Shown here in pieces: positions 1 to 8,503 of a DNA stretch of 64,000 nt (position 1 is the stretch's first letter; the number at the start of each line of letters is the position of its first letter). The position numbers were made by a program, and so were the translations under genes. The DNA comes from Verrucomicrobia subdivision 3 bacterium UBA693 (lineage in GTDB: Bacteria; Verrucomicrobiota; Verrucomicrobiia; Limisphaerales; UBA8199), in NCBI GenBank assembly GCA_002298785.1, contig DBMR01000028.1, positions 3,938 through 67,937 of the forward strand, in the 5' to 3' direction. Under the pieces are notes generated by a model. The model was given only the letters and a program-made list of their open reading frames with translations, was not told the DNA's origin and did no database searches.

Positions 1-1
1 G

Positions 2-427
2 GAGTTTGCCCGGACGCATCACCGGTGCGAGACGGTGGTGGTGTGCGCACAATTGGAGAGCGACGTGGCGGACCTCGCGCCGGGCGAAGCAGCGGATTAC
101 TTGAAGGAACTCGGGGTGGCGGAATCGGGATTGGTTTCGCTGATTCGGGCGGCGTACCGGGTGCTGGGTTTGCGAACGTTTTTCACCTTTAACGAAGAGG
201 AGGTTCGCGCCTGGACCATCCACGCCGGGGATACCGCCTCGCGTGCGGCGGGGACGATCCACACGGATTTCGAGCGGGGCTTCATCAAAGCGGAGACGGT
301 TTCCTGGACGCACCTGGTTGAGCACGGGTCCGTGGGGCATGCGCGCGAGACCGGGCATTACCGCATCGAAGGCCGGGATTACGAGGTGAAGGACGGGGAC
401 GTCATCCTGTTTCGGTTCGCGGTGTGA
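2..427 (+). CDS. ychF: Ribosome-binding ATPase YchF/EngD, C-terminal part (5' end outside window)
   Basis: The reading frame is open from base 2, so this is the 3' end of a longer gene whose GTPase-like G domain lies upstream of the window. The visible 141 residues match the end of the YchF/OLA1 family: an AQLES segment typical of the helical region, LGLRTFFTFNEEEVRAW, then a TGS domain with AGTIHTDFERGFIKAE and the ending RDYEVKDGDVILFRF. YchF proteins are cytoplasmic P-loop ATPases that bind ribosomes and are linked to stress control; that is family knowledge. An internal Met codon does not occur early in this frame, so the start cannot be placed here. Identification is firm from the TGS ending. 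Confidence 0.93.
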   Translation, partial: EFARTHHRCETVVVCAQLESDVADLAPGEAADYLKELGVAESGLVSLIRAAYRVLGLRTFFTFNEEEVRAWTIHAGDTASRAAGTIHTDFERGFIKAETVSWTHLVEHGSVGHARETGHYRIEGRDYEVKDGDVILFRFAV

Positions 428-473
428 GCAAGGTTTAACTTGAGTCAGGGTCCCGGTTCGACACAATACGCTG

Positions 474-1646
474 GTGTTCCGGGTAGTCCGAGCATTGTCA
501 TGGTATTTGCTGCTGCTGGTCGTGATGGCGGGTTGCGCCACCGCGCCGCGCCAGGACTTTGGTGCGGTGCCGGAGCCCGGCCCCAGCTTCGTCGAAACGA
601 CCGTCACCCCTGATACCATCCTGGCGCCGCCGCCCGAATCTGCTCCGGTAATCGTCCCCCTGGTGTCGCCCGCCACAACGAACCCGCCGCCCAGCACTTT
701 GCGGAATGCGCCACCGGAGTCGGTGCCGGTGGTGGAGACGTGGGTTCCGCTGCCGCGTTGGTGCGCGGCTCGAGGTCTGACGGGTTTGACGAGGCAGACC
801 AACGCGCCTCAACCGACCTACCAGGTGCCGCTGCCCCAGGGTCTCCTGGTCTTGCGCGCCGGGAGCTTGGTCGCGCAGTTTCACGGTGTGCAAATCCGGC
901 TCGGGTTTGCGCCCCAAATGATTGGCGGCCAGTGCTACGTGCATTCGTTGGACTTGGCCAAAACAGTGGAACCGCTGATCCGCATCGCGGACAGCCCGGT
1001 GGGTTTGGCCGGGCCGATCATCCTGCTGGATCCCGGGCATGGCGGCCCTGATGCCGGGACGCGATCGGTGCTCGGTGGGAACAGTGAGAAGGATTTCACC
1101 CTGGATTGGGCGTTGCGCCTGCGGGAGTTGCTGATCGCCCAGGGTTGGCAGGTTTATCTGACCCGGACGAATGATGTCGAGGTTTCGGTTGCCGCCCGCA
1201 CCCAATTGGCGGATGCCCTGAAAGCGGCGTTGTTCGTCAGCCTCCACTTTAATTCCTCGGGCAATAGCCACTCGGAATCCGGGCTCGAAACGTATTGCCT
1301 CACCCCCGCCCACATGCCCTCGAGCCTGACCCGCGGCTATCCGGACGATTTGAAGGCGAGTTTTCCCAACAACAGTTTTGACGTGCAGAATCTGCAACTG
1401 GCCGTGCGTGCGCATCGTGAAACGCTGGAAGCCCTGGGGGCGGTCGATCGCGGCGTGCGCCGGGCCCGCTTCCTCGGGGTGCTGCGGCCTCAGCATCGGC
1501 CGGCAATCCTGATGGAAGGCGGCTACCTGAGCCACCCCACGGAAGCCCGGTTGATCGCCAGTCGTGCGCACCGCCAAAAACTGGCCGAAGCCGTTGCGCG
1601 GGCCATTGGCGGCCCCCGGCAGCAAGTGGCCGAGAACAAACCTTGA
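474..1646 (+). CDS. N-acetylmuramoyl-L-alanine amidase (Amidase_3), lipoprotein
   Basis: This is a 390-residue zinc amidase that should cleave the amide bond between N-acetylmuramic acid and the stem peptide of peptidoglycan. The start is GTG. Residues 1-21 form a type II signal peptide ending VVMAGC, so Cys21 is probably lipidated. A Pro-rich linker (about 30-90) and a small copper-amine-oxidase-like domain (about 95-172) precede the Amidase_3 domain. Zinc ligands and catalytic residues are visible: LLDPGHGGPDAG (His189), EKDF (Glu205), FVSLHFNSSG (His258) and MEGGYLSHPTEA near the end. Length suits a lipoprotein AmiC-type enzyme. It lies between ychF and a sugar epimerase with short gaps and may be co-transcribed with the latter. 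Confidence 0.9.
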   Translation: MFRVVRALSWYLLLLVVMAGCATAPRQDFGAVPEPGPSFVETTVTPDTILAPPPESAPVIVPLVSPATTNPPPSTLRNAPPESVPVVETWVPLPRWCAARGLTGLTRQTNAPQPTYQVPLPQGLLVLRAGSLVAQFHGVQIRLGFAPQMIGGQCYVHSLDLAKTVEPLIRIADSPVGLAGPIILLDPGHGGPDAGTRSVLGGNSEKDFTLDWALRLRELLIAQGWQVYLTRTNDVEVSVAARTQLADALKAALFVSLHFNSSGNSHSESGLETYCLTPAHMPSSLTRGYPDDLKASFPNNSFDVQNLQLAVRAHRETLEALGAVDRGVRRARFLGVLRPQHRPAILMEGGYLSHPTEARLIASRAHRQKLAEAVARAIGGPRQQVAENKP

Positions 1647-1667
1647 GTCTCTCAACCCGTTTGCCGC

Positions 1668-2657
1668 ATGCCTTCCTCATCCGCAAAACCCTCTGGTGAA
1701 CGCCACGTGTTGATCACCGGCGGTGCGGGCTTCATTGGCTCGCATTTGGTCGAGCGTTTGCTGCGCGAAGGCAAGCGGGTCACGGTGATTGATGACCTTT
1801 CCACGGGCTCGCTGGAGAATCTGCGGGGCGTTAAGGAGCATCCCGGACTGACCGTCGTGGAGTCGACCATCTCGGGGTGCCCGCAACTTGACACGCATGT
1901 GGCGCGCGCGGAAAGCATTTATCATCTGGCGGCGGCGGTTGGCGTTGAATTAGTGGTCAATTCACCGATTCACGTGCTGCAAACCAATCTGCGGGAAACG
2001 GAGATCCTGCTGGAAACGGCCGCGCCGCATCACATCCCGCTCCTGTTGACCTCAACTTCGGAAGTTTATGGGAAGAGCCAGAAAGAAGGCTTCAGCGAGG
2101 AGGATGATTTGTTGATTGGTCCGCCGCATCAAAGCCGGTGGAGCTATGCGTGCAGCAAATTGATGGACGAGTTTCTGGCCCTGGCTTTCGCGACCGAGAA
2201 GAGCTTGCCGGTGACCATCGTGCGGTTGTTTAACACGGTGGGACCGCGTCAGACGGGGCGCTACGGCATGGTGCTGCCGCGATTCATTGCCGCGGCGCTG
2301 GCGCAACGTCCGCTGCAAGTCTATGGGGATGGATTGCAATCGCGCTGTTTTTGCCATGTGAACGACACGGTGGAGGCCCTGGTGCGGTTGCAGGCCAATC
2401 CCGCCGCGCGCGGGCAGGTGTTCAACATCGGGAGCACCGAAGAAATCACGATCCTGGATTTGGCGCGACTGGTCATCGAGTTGTTGGGCTCGAAATCCGA
2501 GATTCAATTTTTGCCTTACAGCACGGCCTACGCGCCGGGCTTTGATGACATGCGCCGCCGCAAACCAGTAGTCGACCGGTTGCGGGAATGCACCGGTTTT
2601 CAGCCCGCCACCTCGTTGCGCGAGATCATTCGCCTGACGGCGCAAGCCGGCAGATAA
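1668..2657 (+). CDS. NAD-dependent nucleotide-sugar epimerase/dehydratase (extended SDR)
   Basis: A 329-residue extended short-chain dehydrogenase. The N-terminus carries the Rossmann motif GGAGFIGSHL followed by the acidic VIDDLSTGS, and the catalytic pair appears as SYACSK (Tyr and Lys of YxxxK) after LLTSTSEVYG. Downstream RLFNTVGPRQTG and YGDGLQSRCFCHVND are typical of UDP-glucose 4-epimerase and UDP-glucuronate decarboxylase-like enzymes. It should act on a UDP-sugar in the cytoplasm to feed envelope glycan synthesis. The exact substrate cannot be read from sequence. It is a paralogue of the epimerase at 20612-21583, with which it shares the same architecture. Confidence 0.85.
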   Translation: MPSSSAKPSGERHVLITGGAGFIGSHLVERLLREGKRVTVIDDLSTGSLENLRGVKEHPGLTVVESTISGCPQLDTHVARAESIYHLAAAVGVELVVNSPIHVLQTNLRETEILLETAAPHHIPLLLTSTSEVYGKSQKEGFSEEDDLLIGPPHQSRWSYACSKLMDEFLALAFATEKSLPVTIVRLFNTVGPRQTGRYGMVLPRFIAAALAQRPLQVYGDGLQSRCFCHVNDTVEALVRLQANPAARGQVFNIGSTEEITILDLARLVIELLGSKSEIQFLPYSTAYAPGFDDMRRRKPVVDRLRECTGFQPATSLREIIRLTAQAGR

Positions 2658-2722
2658 CGCGGCTCGGAGTTTGGGTGGTAACGTGGCCGGAGGGCTGATG
2701 AGGACATGGAAACGAGAACGGG

Positions 2723-5077
2723 ATGCAGCACAGCTCAACAGAATCTTGGAGGCTGAAACTGACGTTGCAGGGCGCGGTGCAGGGGGTTGGTTTTCGGCCA
2801 TTTGCCCATCGCCTGGCTACGGGCTTGGGATTGCACGGTTGGGTGCACAATTCCACACAGGGCCTGGTGATCGAGGTGGAAGGACCGCCGGCGGCGTTGC
2901 AGGATTTTCGCGAGCGACTCGAGTCGGAACGCCCGCCGGGCAGCATGATTCACAGCCTCGAAAGCCAGTGGCTGGATCCGGTGGGTCACCGCGGATTTGA
3001 AATTCGACCCAGCGACCCGGCGGGGCGAAAGACGGCGTTTATCATGCCCGACCTGGCGACTTGTTCGGAATGTTTGCGTGAGATCTTCGACCCGGCGAAC
3101 CGTCGCTACCGCTATCCGTTCACCAACTGCACTCATTGTGGGCCGCGCTACAGCATCATCCACGCGCTGCCTTACGACCGGCAGAACACCACGATGAGCC
3201 GGTTTACCCAATGTGCCTTGTGCGAGGCGGAGTTTCAGGACCCCGTAAATCGACGGTTTCATGCGCAGCCCAATGCCTGCCCTGAATGTGGTCCGCGGTT
3301 GGCCTGGTGGAATGCTGCCGGGGAAGTGATCGGATCAAGCCCTAGTGGAGGTGCAGCTCCGGGACTGGACCCCTTGCAGCGGGCGGCGGCTGAAATTCGC
3401 GCGGGCAAAATCGTGGCATTAAAAGGTCTGGGCGGCTTTCACTTGATGGTGGAGGCGCGCAATCCCGAAGCCATTCGTATGTTGCGGGCGCGCAAACATC
3501 GCGAGGAGAAGCCGTTTGCCCTGATGTTTCCATCGCTGGATTGGGTGCGCCGCTGTTGCGAGGTGAGCGGTGAGGAGGCCCGGTTGTTGCAATCGCCGCA
3601 GGCCCCCATCGTGCTTTTGCGGCGTCGCACCGATGCCGGGCGGCACCAGTTGCCAGACGAGCTGGCCGTGGGCAATCCCTGCCTGGGAGTCATGCTGCCC
3701 TACACGCCGTTACATCATCTGCTGATGCGGGACCTGGACTTTCCGGTGGTGGCGACGAGTGGAAATGTGAGTGACGAGCCGATCTGCATCGACGAGAAAG
3801 AAGCGCTGGTGCGGCTGCGCGGCATCGCCGACGGTTTCCTGGTGCATGACCGCCCGATCGAACGGCATGTGGATGATTCGGTTGCCCGAATCGCGCTGGG
3901 CCGGGAACTCATTTTACGCCGGGCGCGAGGCTATGCGCCGTTGCCGATTTCCTTGCCGGAGGCGTGGGCGCAGGGCCCGGATGTGTTCGGAGTTGGGGCG
4001 CACCTGAAGAATACCGTGGCGTTGGGAATCGGAGCGCACGTCTGGATCAGCCAGCACATTGGTGATCTGGAAACGTTGCCGGCCCATGAAGCTTTTGAGA
4101 ACGCGAGCGCCGATATTCAAAGGCTTTATCACGCCCAGGTGGAGACGGTGTGCGCCGATCTGCATCCGAATTACCTGTCGACGCGCTACGCCCGGCGACT
4201 GACGGATCCGCGTGCCGGCGCGACGGTGCCGGTGTTAAAATCGGTGCAGCATCACCTGGCGCACGTGCTGGGCTGCATGGTGGAAAATGAATTGCATCCG
4301 CCGGTGCTCGGGGTCGCCTGGGACGGAACCGGGTACGGCACGGACGGCACGATTTGGGGCGGAGAGTTTTTGCTGGTGGAACCATCCCGCTGGCGGCGGG
4401 TGGCGCAGCTACGTGGGTTTGGTTTGCCGGGTGGCGAACAGGCGGTGCGCGAGCCGCGGCGGACCGCGTTTGGGCTGTTGCATGAATTGCTGGGAGACAA
4501 CCTGCTGACCGAGCCGCTCTTGCCGTATCTGGAGCAGTTCACCGCGCTCGAGCGCAAGAACTACCTGGCGATGTTAAAGAACCGCCTGAACGCCCCACGA
4601 ACCTCCAGCGCGGGTCGATTATTCGATGCCATCGCCGCCTTGCTCGGGCTGCGGCAGGTTTCACACTTTGAAGGGCAAGCGGCGATGGAATTGGAATTCG
4701 CCGCGGCGACCGATGATTCGCACGTGGGGTTTCCCTTTGAGATCCTCACGCCAGAACCCAGCGTCCCCTTGGTGTTGGATTGGGGGCCAATGATTAGGGA
4801 AATGCTGAGAGAACTGCAGCGGGGCGAACCGGTCGCTGAATTGGCCGCGCGCGCGCATGTGACCCTGGCGGACATGATCGTGGCGGTGGCGGGTCGGATC
4901 GGGATCGAAAGGGTGGTGCTTTCCGGAGGTTGTTTTCAGAATGTGCGGCTTTTGGAGCAGAGCGTTCGAAAGCTGGAGCGAGCGGGGTTCAAGCCTTATT
5001 GGCACCAGCGCGTGCCGCCGAACGACGGGGGGATCGCGCTCGGGCAAGTGGTTGGCGCGCGCGCGGACATTGTGTAA
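2723..5077 (+). CDS. hypF: Carbamoyltransferase HypF, [NiFe]-hydrogenase maturation
   Basis: HypF makes the thiocarbamate on HypE that becomes the CN ligands of the [NiFe] centre, using carbamoyl phosphate and ATP. The 784 residues fit the family (about 750-780). Domains in order: acylphosphatase (1-95, GAVQGVGFRPFAHR), two zinc fingers with Cys114/117/136/139 and Cys164/167/186/189, a YrdC-like nucleotide-binding domain (about 215-400, KGLGGFHLM), and a Kae1-like carbamoyltransferase domain with QHHLAHVLGCM, WDGTGYGTDG and GGCFQN. It begins the hypF-C-D-E run and is separated from hypC by only 11 bases, so one operon is expected. Nothing appears broken. Confidence 0.96.
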   Translation: MQHSSTESWRLKLTLQGAVQGVGFRPFAHRLATGLGLHGWVHNSTQGLVIEVEGPPAALQDFRERLESERPPGSMIHSLESQWLDPVGHRGFEIRPSDPAGRKTAFIMPDLATCSECLREIFDPANRRYRYPFTNCTHCGPRYSIIHALPYDRQNTTMSRFTQCALCEAEFQDPVNRRFHAQPNACPECGPRLAWWNAAGEVIGSSPSGGAAPGLDPLQRAAAEIRAGKIVALKGLGGFHLMVEARNPEAIRMLRARKHREEKPFALMFPSLDWVRRCCEVSGEEARLLQSPQAPIVLLRRRTDAGRHQLPDELAVGNPCLGVMLPYTPLHHLLMRDLDFPVVATSGNVSDEPICIDEKEALVRLRGIADGFLVHDRPIERHVDDSVARIALGRELILRRARGYAPLPISLPEAWAQGPDVFGVGAHLKNTVALGIGAHVWISQHIGDLETLPAHEAFENASADIQRLYHAQVETVCADLHPNYLSTRYARRLTDPRAGATVPVLKSVQHHLAHVLGCMVENELHPPVLGVAWDGTGYGTDGTIWGGEFLLVEPSRWRRVAQLRGFGLPGGEQAVREPRRTAFGLLHELLGDNLLTEPLLPYLEQFTALERKNYLAMLKNRLNAPRTSSAGRLFDAIAALLGLRQVSHFEGQAAMELEFAAATDDSHVGFPFEILTPEPSVPLVLDWGPMIREMLRELQRGEPVAELAARAHVTLADMIVAVAGRIGIERVVLSGGCFQNVRLLEQSVRKLERAGFKPYWHQRVPPNDGGIALGQVVGARADIV

Positions 5078-5088
5078 CCTACAGCGAT

Positions 5089-5361
5089 ATGTGCTTAGCG
5101 GTGCCTGGCAAAATCACGAACATCACGGGAGAAGATCCCATGTTCCGCATGGGGCGGATCGATTTTGGCGGGATTGCTAAAGAAGCCAGCCTGGCCTATG
5201 TGCCGGACGCCCAGGTGGGTGATTACGTGATCGTTCATGCCGGGTTCGCTTTGAGCCGATTGGACGAACAGGAAGCCAAGAGCGTCTTCGAGTATCTCCG
5301 GCAGATCGAGGAATTGGGCGAGTTGGAACCGGCCCCGCTGGATCGCCCGGCCACGTCATGA
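5089..5361 (+). CDS. hypC: Hydrogenase maturation chaperone HypC
   Basis: A 90-residue HypC/HupF protein. It starts MCLAVPGKI, and the N-terminal Cys2 is the family's essential residue that binds iron and the hydrogenase large-subunit precursor. The start is set by this motif: an in-frame upstream extension exists but would bury Cys2. HypC works in complex with HypD, carrying the Fe(CN)2CO unit. Its last bases overlap hypD in an ATGA arrangement (5358-5361), indicating translational coupling. Confidence 0.95.
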   Translation: MCLAVPGKITNITGEDPMFRMGRIDFGGIAKEASLAYVPDAQVGDYVIVHAGFALSRLDEQEAKSVFEYLRQIEELGELEPAPLDRPATS

Positions 5362-6464
5362 AATTCATCGATGAATACCGGGACGCCGCGAAGGCGCGCC
5401 AGGCCGGCCAGGAATTGGCCCGGCACGTCACCCGGCCATGGACGATTATGGAGGTGTGCGGCGGCCAGACTCACGCCATTGTGAAGTTCGGCATCGACGA
5501 ACTGTTGCCGCCACAATTGACCCTGATCCACGGACCCGGCTGCCCGGTGTGTGTGACGCCGCTGGAACTCATCGACAAGGCGCTTGAATTGGCGGCTCGG
5601 CCGGAAGTGATCTTCTGTTCCTTTGGCGACATGTTGCGGGTGCCAGGAAGCCATCGGGATCTGCTTTCCGTGAAGGCGGCTGGCGGCGACGTGCGCGTGC
5701 TCTACTCACCCCTGGACGCTTTGAAGATCGCGGCGCAAAATCCGGCCCGTGAAGCGGTGTTCTTTGCGGTAGGATTTGAGACCACGGCACCCACAATGGC
5801 CATGGCGGTATGCCAGGCCGCCCGGTTGGGATTGAAGAATTTCTCTTTGCTGGTGTCGCACGTGTTGGTGCCGCCGGCCATGGAGGCGTTGCTGTCCGCG
5901 CCCGGTTGCCAGGTGCAGGCGTTCCTGGCCGCCGGCCATGTCTGCGCTGTGATGGGGTACGAGGAGTACCTGCCGATCGCCGCCAAATATCACGTGCCAA
6001 TCGTAGTGACCGGGTTTGAGCCGCTGGACATTTTGCAGGGCTTGCTGATGTGCGTCCGGCAGTTGGAGAGCGGCCGCGCCGAGGTGGAGAATCAGTACTC
6101 CCGCGCGGTGCGGCGCGAGGGAAATCTGCCGGCACAGCAGACCTTGCGCGAGGTGTTCCGGGTGGTGCCGCGTAAATGGCGCGGGGTGGGTGAGATTCCC
6201 CGCAGCGGGCTCGGGTTGGCCGAGGCGTTTCGCGCGTTCGACGCGGAGTTGAAGTTCGGCTTGGCCGCGAACAGTGTGTCCGAGCCGGCGGAATGCCAGA
6301 GCGGGTTGGTGCTGCAAGGGCGCATTAAACCGGCGCAGTGTCCGGCGTTTGGCACGCGCTGCACTCCGGAGCATCCACTGGGCGCCACGATGGTGTCTTC
6401 TGAAGGCGCCTGCGCGGCTTATTACCGATACCGCCGTGAACCGGCGGCCACGCAAAGCTCATGA
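5358..6464 (+). CDS. hypD: Hydrogenase maturation protein HypD
   Basis: HypD is the iron-sulfur scaffold on which the Fe(CN)2CO group of [NiFe]-hydrogenases is assembled with HypC and HypE. The 368 residues match family length. Conserved motifs are present: EVCGGQTH (Cys34), HGPGCPVCVTP (Cys62, Cys65), VGFETTAPT, GHVCAVMGYEEY and a C-terminal cluster-binding region with QCPAFGTRCTPEHPLGA and SSEGACAAYYRY. It overlaps hypC by four bases and hypE (6461) by four bases, so the three are translationally coupled. Confidence 0.96.
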   Translation: MKFIDEYRDAAKARQAGQELARHVTRPWTIMEVCGGQTHAIVKFGIDELLPPQLTLIHGPGCPVCVTPLELIDKALELAARPEVIFCSFGDMLRVPGSHRDLLSVKAAGGDVRVLYSPLDALKIAAQNPAREAVFFAVGFETTAPTMAMAVCQAARLGLKNFSLLVSHVLVPPAMEALLSAPGCQVQAFLAAGHVCAVMGYEEYLPIAAKYHVPIVVTGFEPLDILQGLLMCVRQLESGRAEVENQYSRAVRREGNLPAQQTLREVFRVVPRKWRGVGEIPRSGLGLAEAFRAFDAELKFGLAANSVSEPAECQSGLVLQGRIKPAQCPAFGTRCTPEHPLGATMVSSEGACAAYYRYRREPAATQSS

Positions 6465-7516
6465 GCGATCCCGCCCCGTTTGAACCGGCCTGTCCGTTCC
6501 CGATCGAGAATTATCCCCAGGTGCTCCTCGCGCACGGGGGTGGCGGCCGATTGATGCACCAGTTGATCCAGCGGATGATCGTGCCGGCCTTCAAGAATCC
6601 GTGGCTCGAGCAGCAGCATGACGCCAGCATTTTCGAATTGGGCGGCCAGCGACTGGCTTTCACCACCGATTCCTATGTGGTGCGGCCGATGTTTTTTCCG
6701 GGCGGCGATCTGGGTTCGCTGGCGGTGCATGGCACGGTGAATGATCTCGCCATGGCCGGTGCGCGCCCGCTCTACCTGAGTGCCGGACTGATCATCGAGG
6801 AAGGGGTGGCCATGGAAAGTCTGTGGCGCATCCTGGCCTCGATGCAGCGCGCCGCCACCGCCGCTGGGGTGCAGATCATCACCGGCGATACCAAAGTAGT
6901 GGATCGTGGCAAGGGCGACGGTATTTTCATCAACACCGCCGGAATAGGCGTGGTGGAGCAAACGGTAAGCATCGCGCCCGCGAGCATCAAACCCGGGGAT
7001 GCCGTTTTGGTGAGTGGCGACCTGGGGCGTCATGGCATGGCGATCATGGCCGTGCGCGAAGGTTTGGAATTTGAAAGTTCTATCGAGAGCGACTCCGCCC
7101 CACTGGCCGGGCCGGTGCGCGCGCTGCTCGACGCTGGGGTTGAAGTGCATTGCCTCCGGGACATCACTCGCGGTGGCCTCACCAGTGTGCTGAACGAGTT
7201 GGCGGAGGCGTCCGGGTTCCCGATCCACGTCGAGGAGGCGCGGATGCCTGTGCGCGAAGACGTGCGCGTGGCGTGCGAAATCCTGGGGTTTGATCCGCTG
7301 CAAGTGGCGTGTGAAGGGCGGATGGTGGGGTTCGTCCCGGAGCCGGAGGTGGAGCGTGCTCTGAAAATCTGGAGCGGGATCGAGGTAACTGCCGGCGCGG
7401 TGCGGATCGGCGAGGTCGGTCAAGGCGGAGCGCCCCGGGTGATTTTGAAGAGCACGATCGGGGCGCAGCGCATCCTCGACATGGGATCCGGCGAGCAACT
7501 GCCGCGGATTTGCTGA
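6461..7516 (+). CDS. hypE: Hydrogenase maturation protein HypE
   Basis: HypE is an ATP-dependent dehydratase of the PurM/AIR-synthase fold that converts its C-terminal carbamoylated cysteine to a thiocyanate, the cyanide donor for the [NiFe] centre. The 351-residue protein has LLAHGGGGRLMHQLI near the start, DSYVVRPMFFPGGDLG, HGTVNDLAMAGARPLYLS, GDTKVV, DITRGGLTSVLNE and the diagnostic C-terminal PRIC with Cys351 as last residue. It ends the hyp operon; hypA and hypB are not adjacent. Confidence 0.96.
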   Translation: MSDPAPFEPACPFPIENYPQVLLAHGGGGRLMHQLIQRMIVPAFKNPWLEQQHDASIFELGGQRLAFTTDSYVVRPMFFPGGDLGSLAVHGTVNDLAMAGARPLYLSAGLIIEEGVAMESLWRILASMQRAATAAGVQIITGDTKVVDRGKGDGIFINTAGIGVVEQTVSIAPASIKPGDAVLVSGDLGRHGMAIMAVREGLEFESSIESDSAPLAGPVRALLDAGVEVHCLRDITRGGLTSVLNELAEASGFPIHVEEARMPVREDVRVACEILGFDPLQVACEGRMVGFVPEPEVERALKIWSGIEVTAGAVRIGEVGQGGAPRVILKSTIGAQRILDMGSGEQLPRIC

Positions 7517-7554
7517 TCCGGGCCGGAGCATGCCGAGGCTGCCGGGCGTCGCTG

Positions 7555-8061
7555 CTATTTCCCGGGTGCTTTTAGCTTCGTCGCGACTTCATCCAGCATC
7601 TTTTTGTAGCGGCCTTTGCCCATGTGAATGAGCTTTTCCTCTTCCATCATCCCGCCGCGGTCGGTGACGTTGTAGGCCAGCGCGCGCAAGCGATACACCG
7701 CGTCGTTTTCCTGGATGAGCGTGAGTTTAACGCGGATATAAAGTGGCTTTTCCGGAAGCCATTCGCCGTAAGCCAGGTTGCTCATGGTGCTGCCGGGTTT
7801 CTCGCACAGCAGGCGAAGCGGTGAAATGCGGCTGACCTTGTAACCGGCGGCGGCAAAAACTTCCTCGGTCACGTCAAAAATCTGTCCCGGGGTATTGCCC
7901 CGGAATTCCACCGATACTCCGCCGGGCGGCTCTGATACCCCCGAGGATTTGCAGCCCAGATTTACTACGGCAAGCGCTGCCGCGAGTAACCAACATCCAA
8001 TCCCACCTCCGGCGATGCAGGCTGAGCTGCTGCGCCGAAAAGCCATCCAGAAATTCTTCAT
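7555..8061 (-). CDS. Putative lipoprotein of unknown function
   Basis: A 168-residue protein that I do not recognise. The chosen start (Met at 8061) gives an N-terminus with basic residues, a hydrophobic stretch GCWLLAAALAVVNL and a lipobox ending LGC, so a lipid-anchored exported protein is likely. A longer frame upstream to 8178 is open but is Pro/Arg-rich and would hide the signal. The mature part has VSVEFRGNTPGQIFDVTEEVF, LYIRVKLTLIQEND and a charged helix GKGRYKKMLDEVATKLK, suggesting a small alpha/beta domain. It converges with hypE 38 bases away and follows the small lipoprotein at 8198 on the same strand. Confidence 0.6.
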   Translation of the reverse strand: MKNFWMAFRRSSSACIAGGGIGCWLLAAALAVVNLGCKSSGVSEPPGGVSVEFRGNTPGQIFDVTEEVFAAAGYKVSRISPLRLLCEKPGSTMSNLAYGEWLPEKPLYIRVKLTLIQENDAVYRLRALAYNVTDRGGMMEEEKLIHMGKGRYKKMLDEVATKLKAPGK

Positions 8062-8197
8062 GCCGGGGCAGGGTGGGCGATGCACCGGCGAAGTCCAATC
8101 GAAAATGCGGCCCGGGGCGCGGGGACCGTGCGAGGCGGGAGCGGGTTTGCCGGGCAATGGTCTGCCCGTCGGCTGCAAATTTCAGACCCAGTAGGGA

Positions 8198-8398
8198 TTA
8201 GCGCTGAGCGGTTTCCGACAAGTGCAGGAACGGGGTGGCCCCGTCGGAATGTTCGCAGATTAACCCATGCTCGTATACCGAACTGGTTGGCGCGCCCGCG
8301 AATTCAGCTCCCACCTGGTTCCGGGCAGACGAGTTGGTCCTGGGCGCGGAACAAGCCGTCAGCGCCAGGGCTATCGCAAGGCAAATAATAGTCTTCAT
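8198..8398 (-). CDS. Small putative lipoprotein (66 aa)
   Basis: A 66-residue frame beginning MKTIICLAIALALTACSAP: a short basic n-region, hydrophobic core and lipobox ALTAC, so Cys16 would be lipidated. The remaining 50 residues are polar, with no domain I recognise. The start at 8398 is chosen for the signal; the frame is open further upstream. It lies between an outer-membrane barrel gene and another lipoprotein on the same strand. Short length makes it less certain than its neighbours, but the signal is convincing. Confidence 0.5.
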   Translation of the reverse strand: MKTIICLAIALALTACSAPRTNSSARNQVGAEFAGAPTSSVYEHGLICEHSDGATPFLHLSETAQR

Positions 8399-8503
8399 GG
8401 GAGTTCGTAATTCTACGAAGCAGCTTACTCCCGTTTTTACAAACCGCAACTGTCGGCGTTGAAGGCGGCAAGCCACCCAGCCGGAAGGGGCGGGGTGGTC
8501 GGA

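Noticed and set aside
498..1655. 385-codon frame on the minus strand
   Set aside because: It is the shadow of the amidase gene, which has all catalytic residues.
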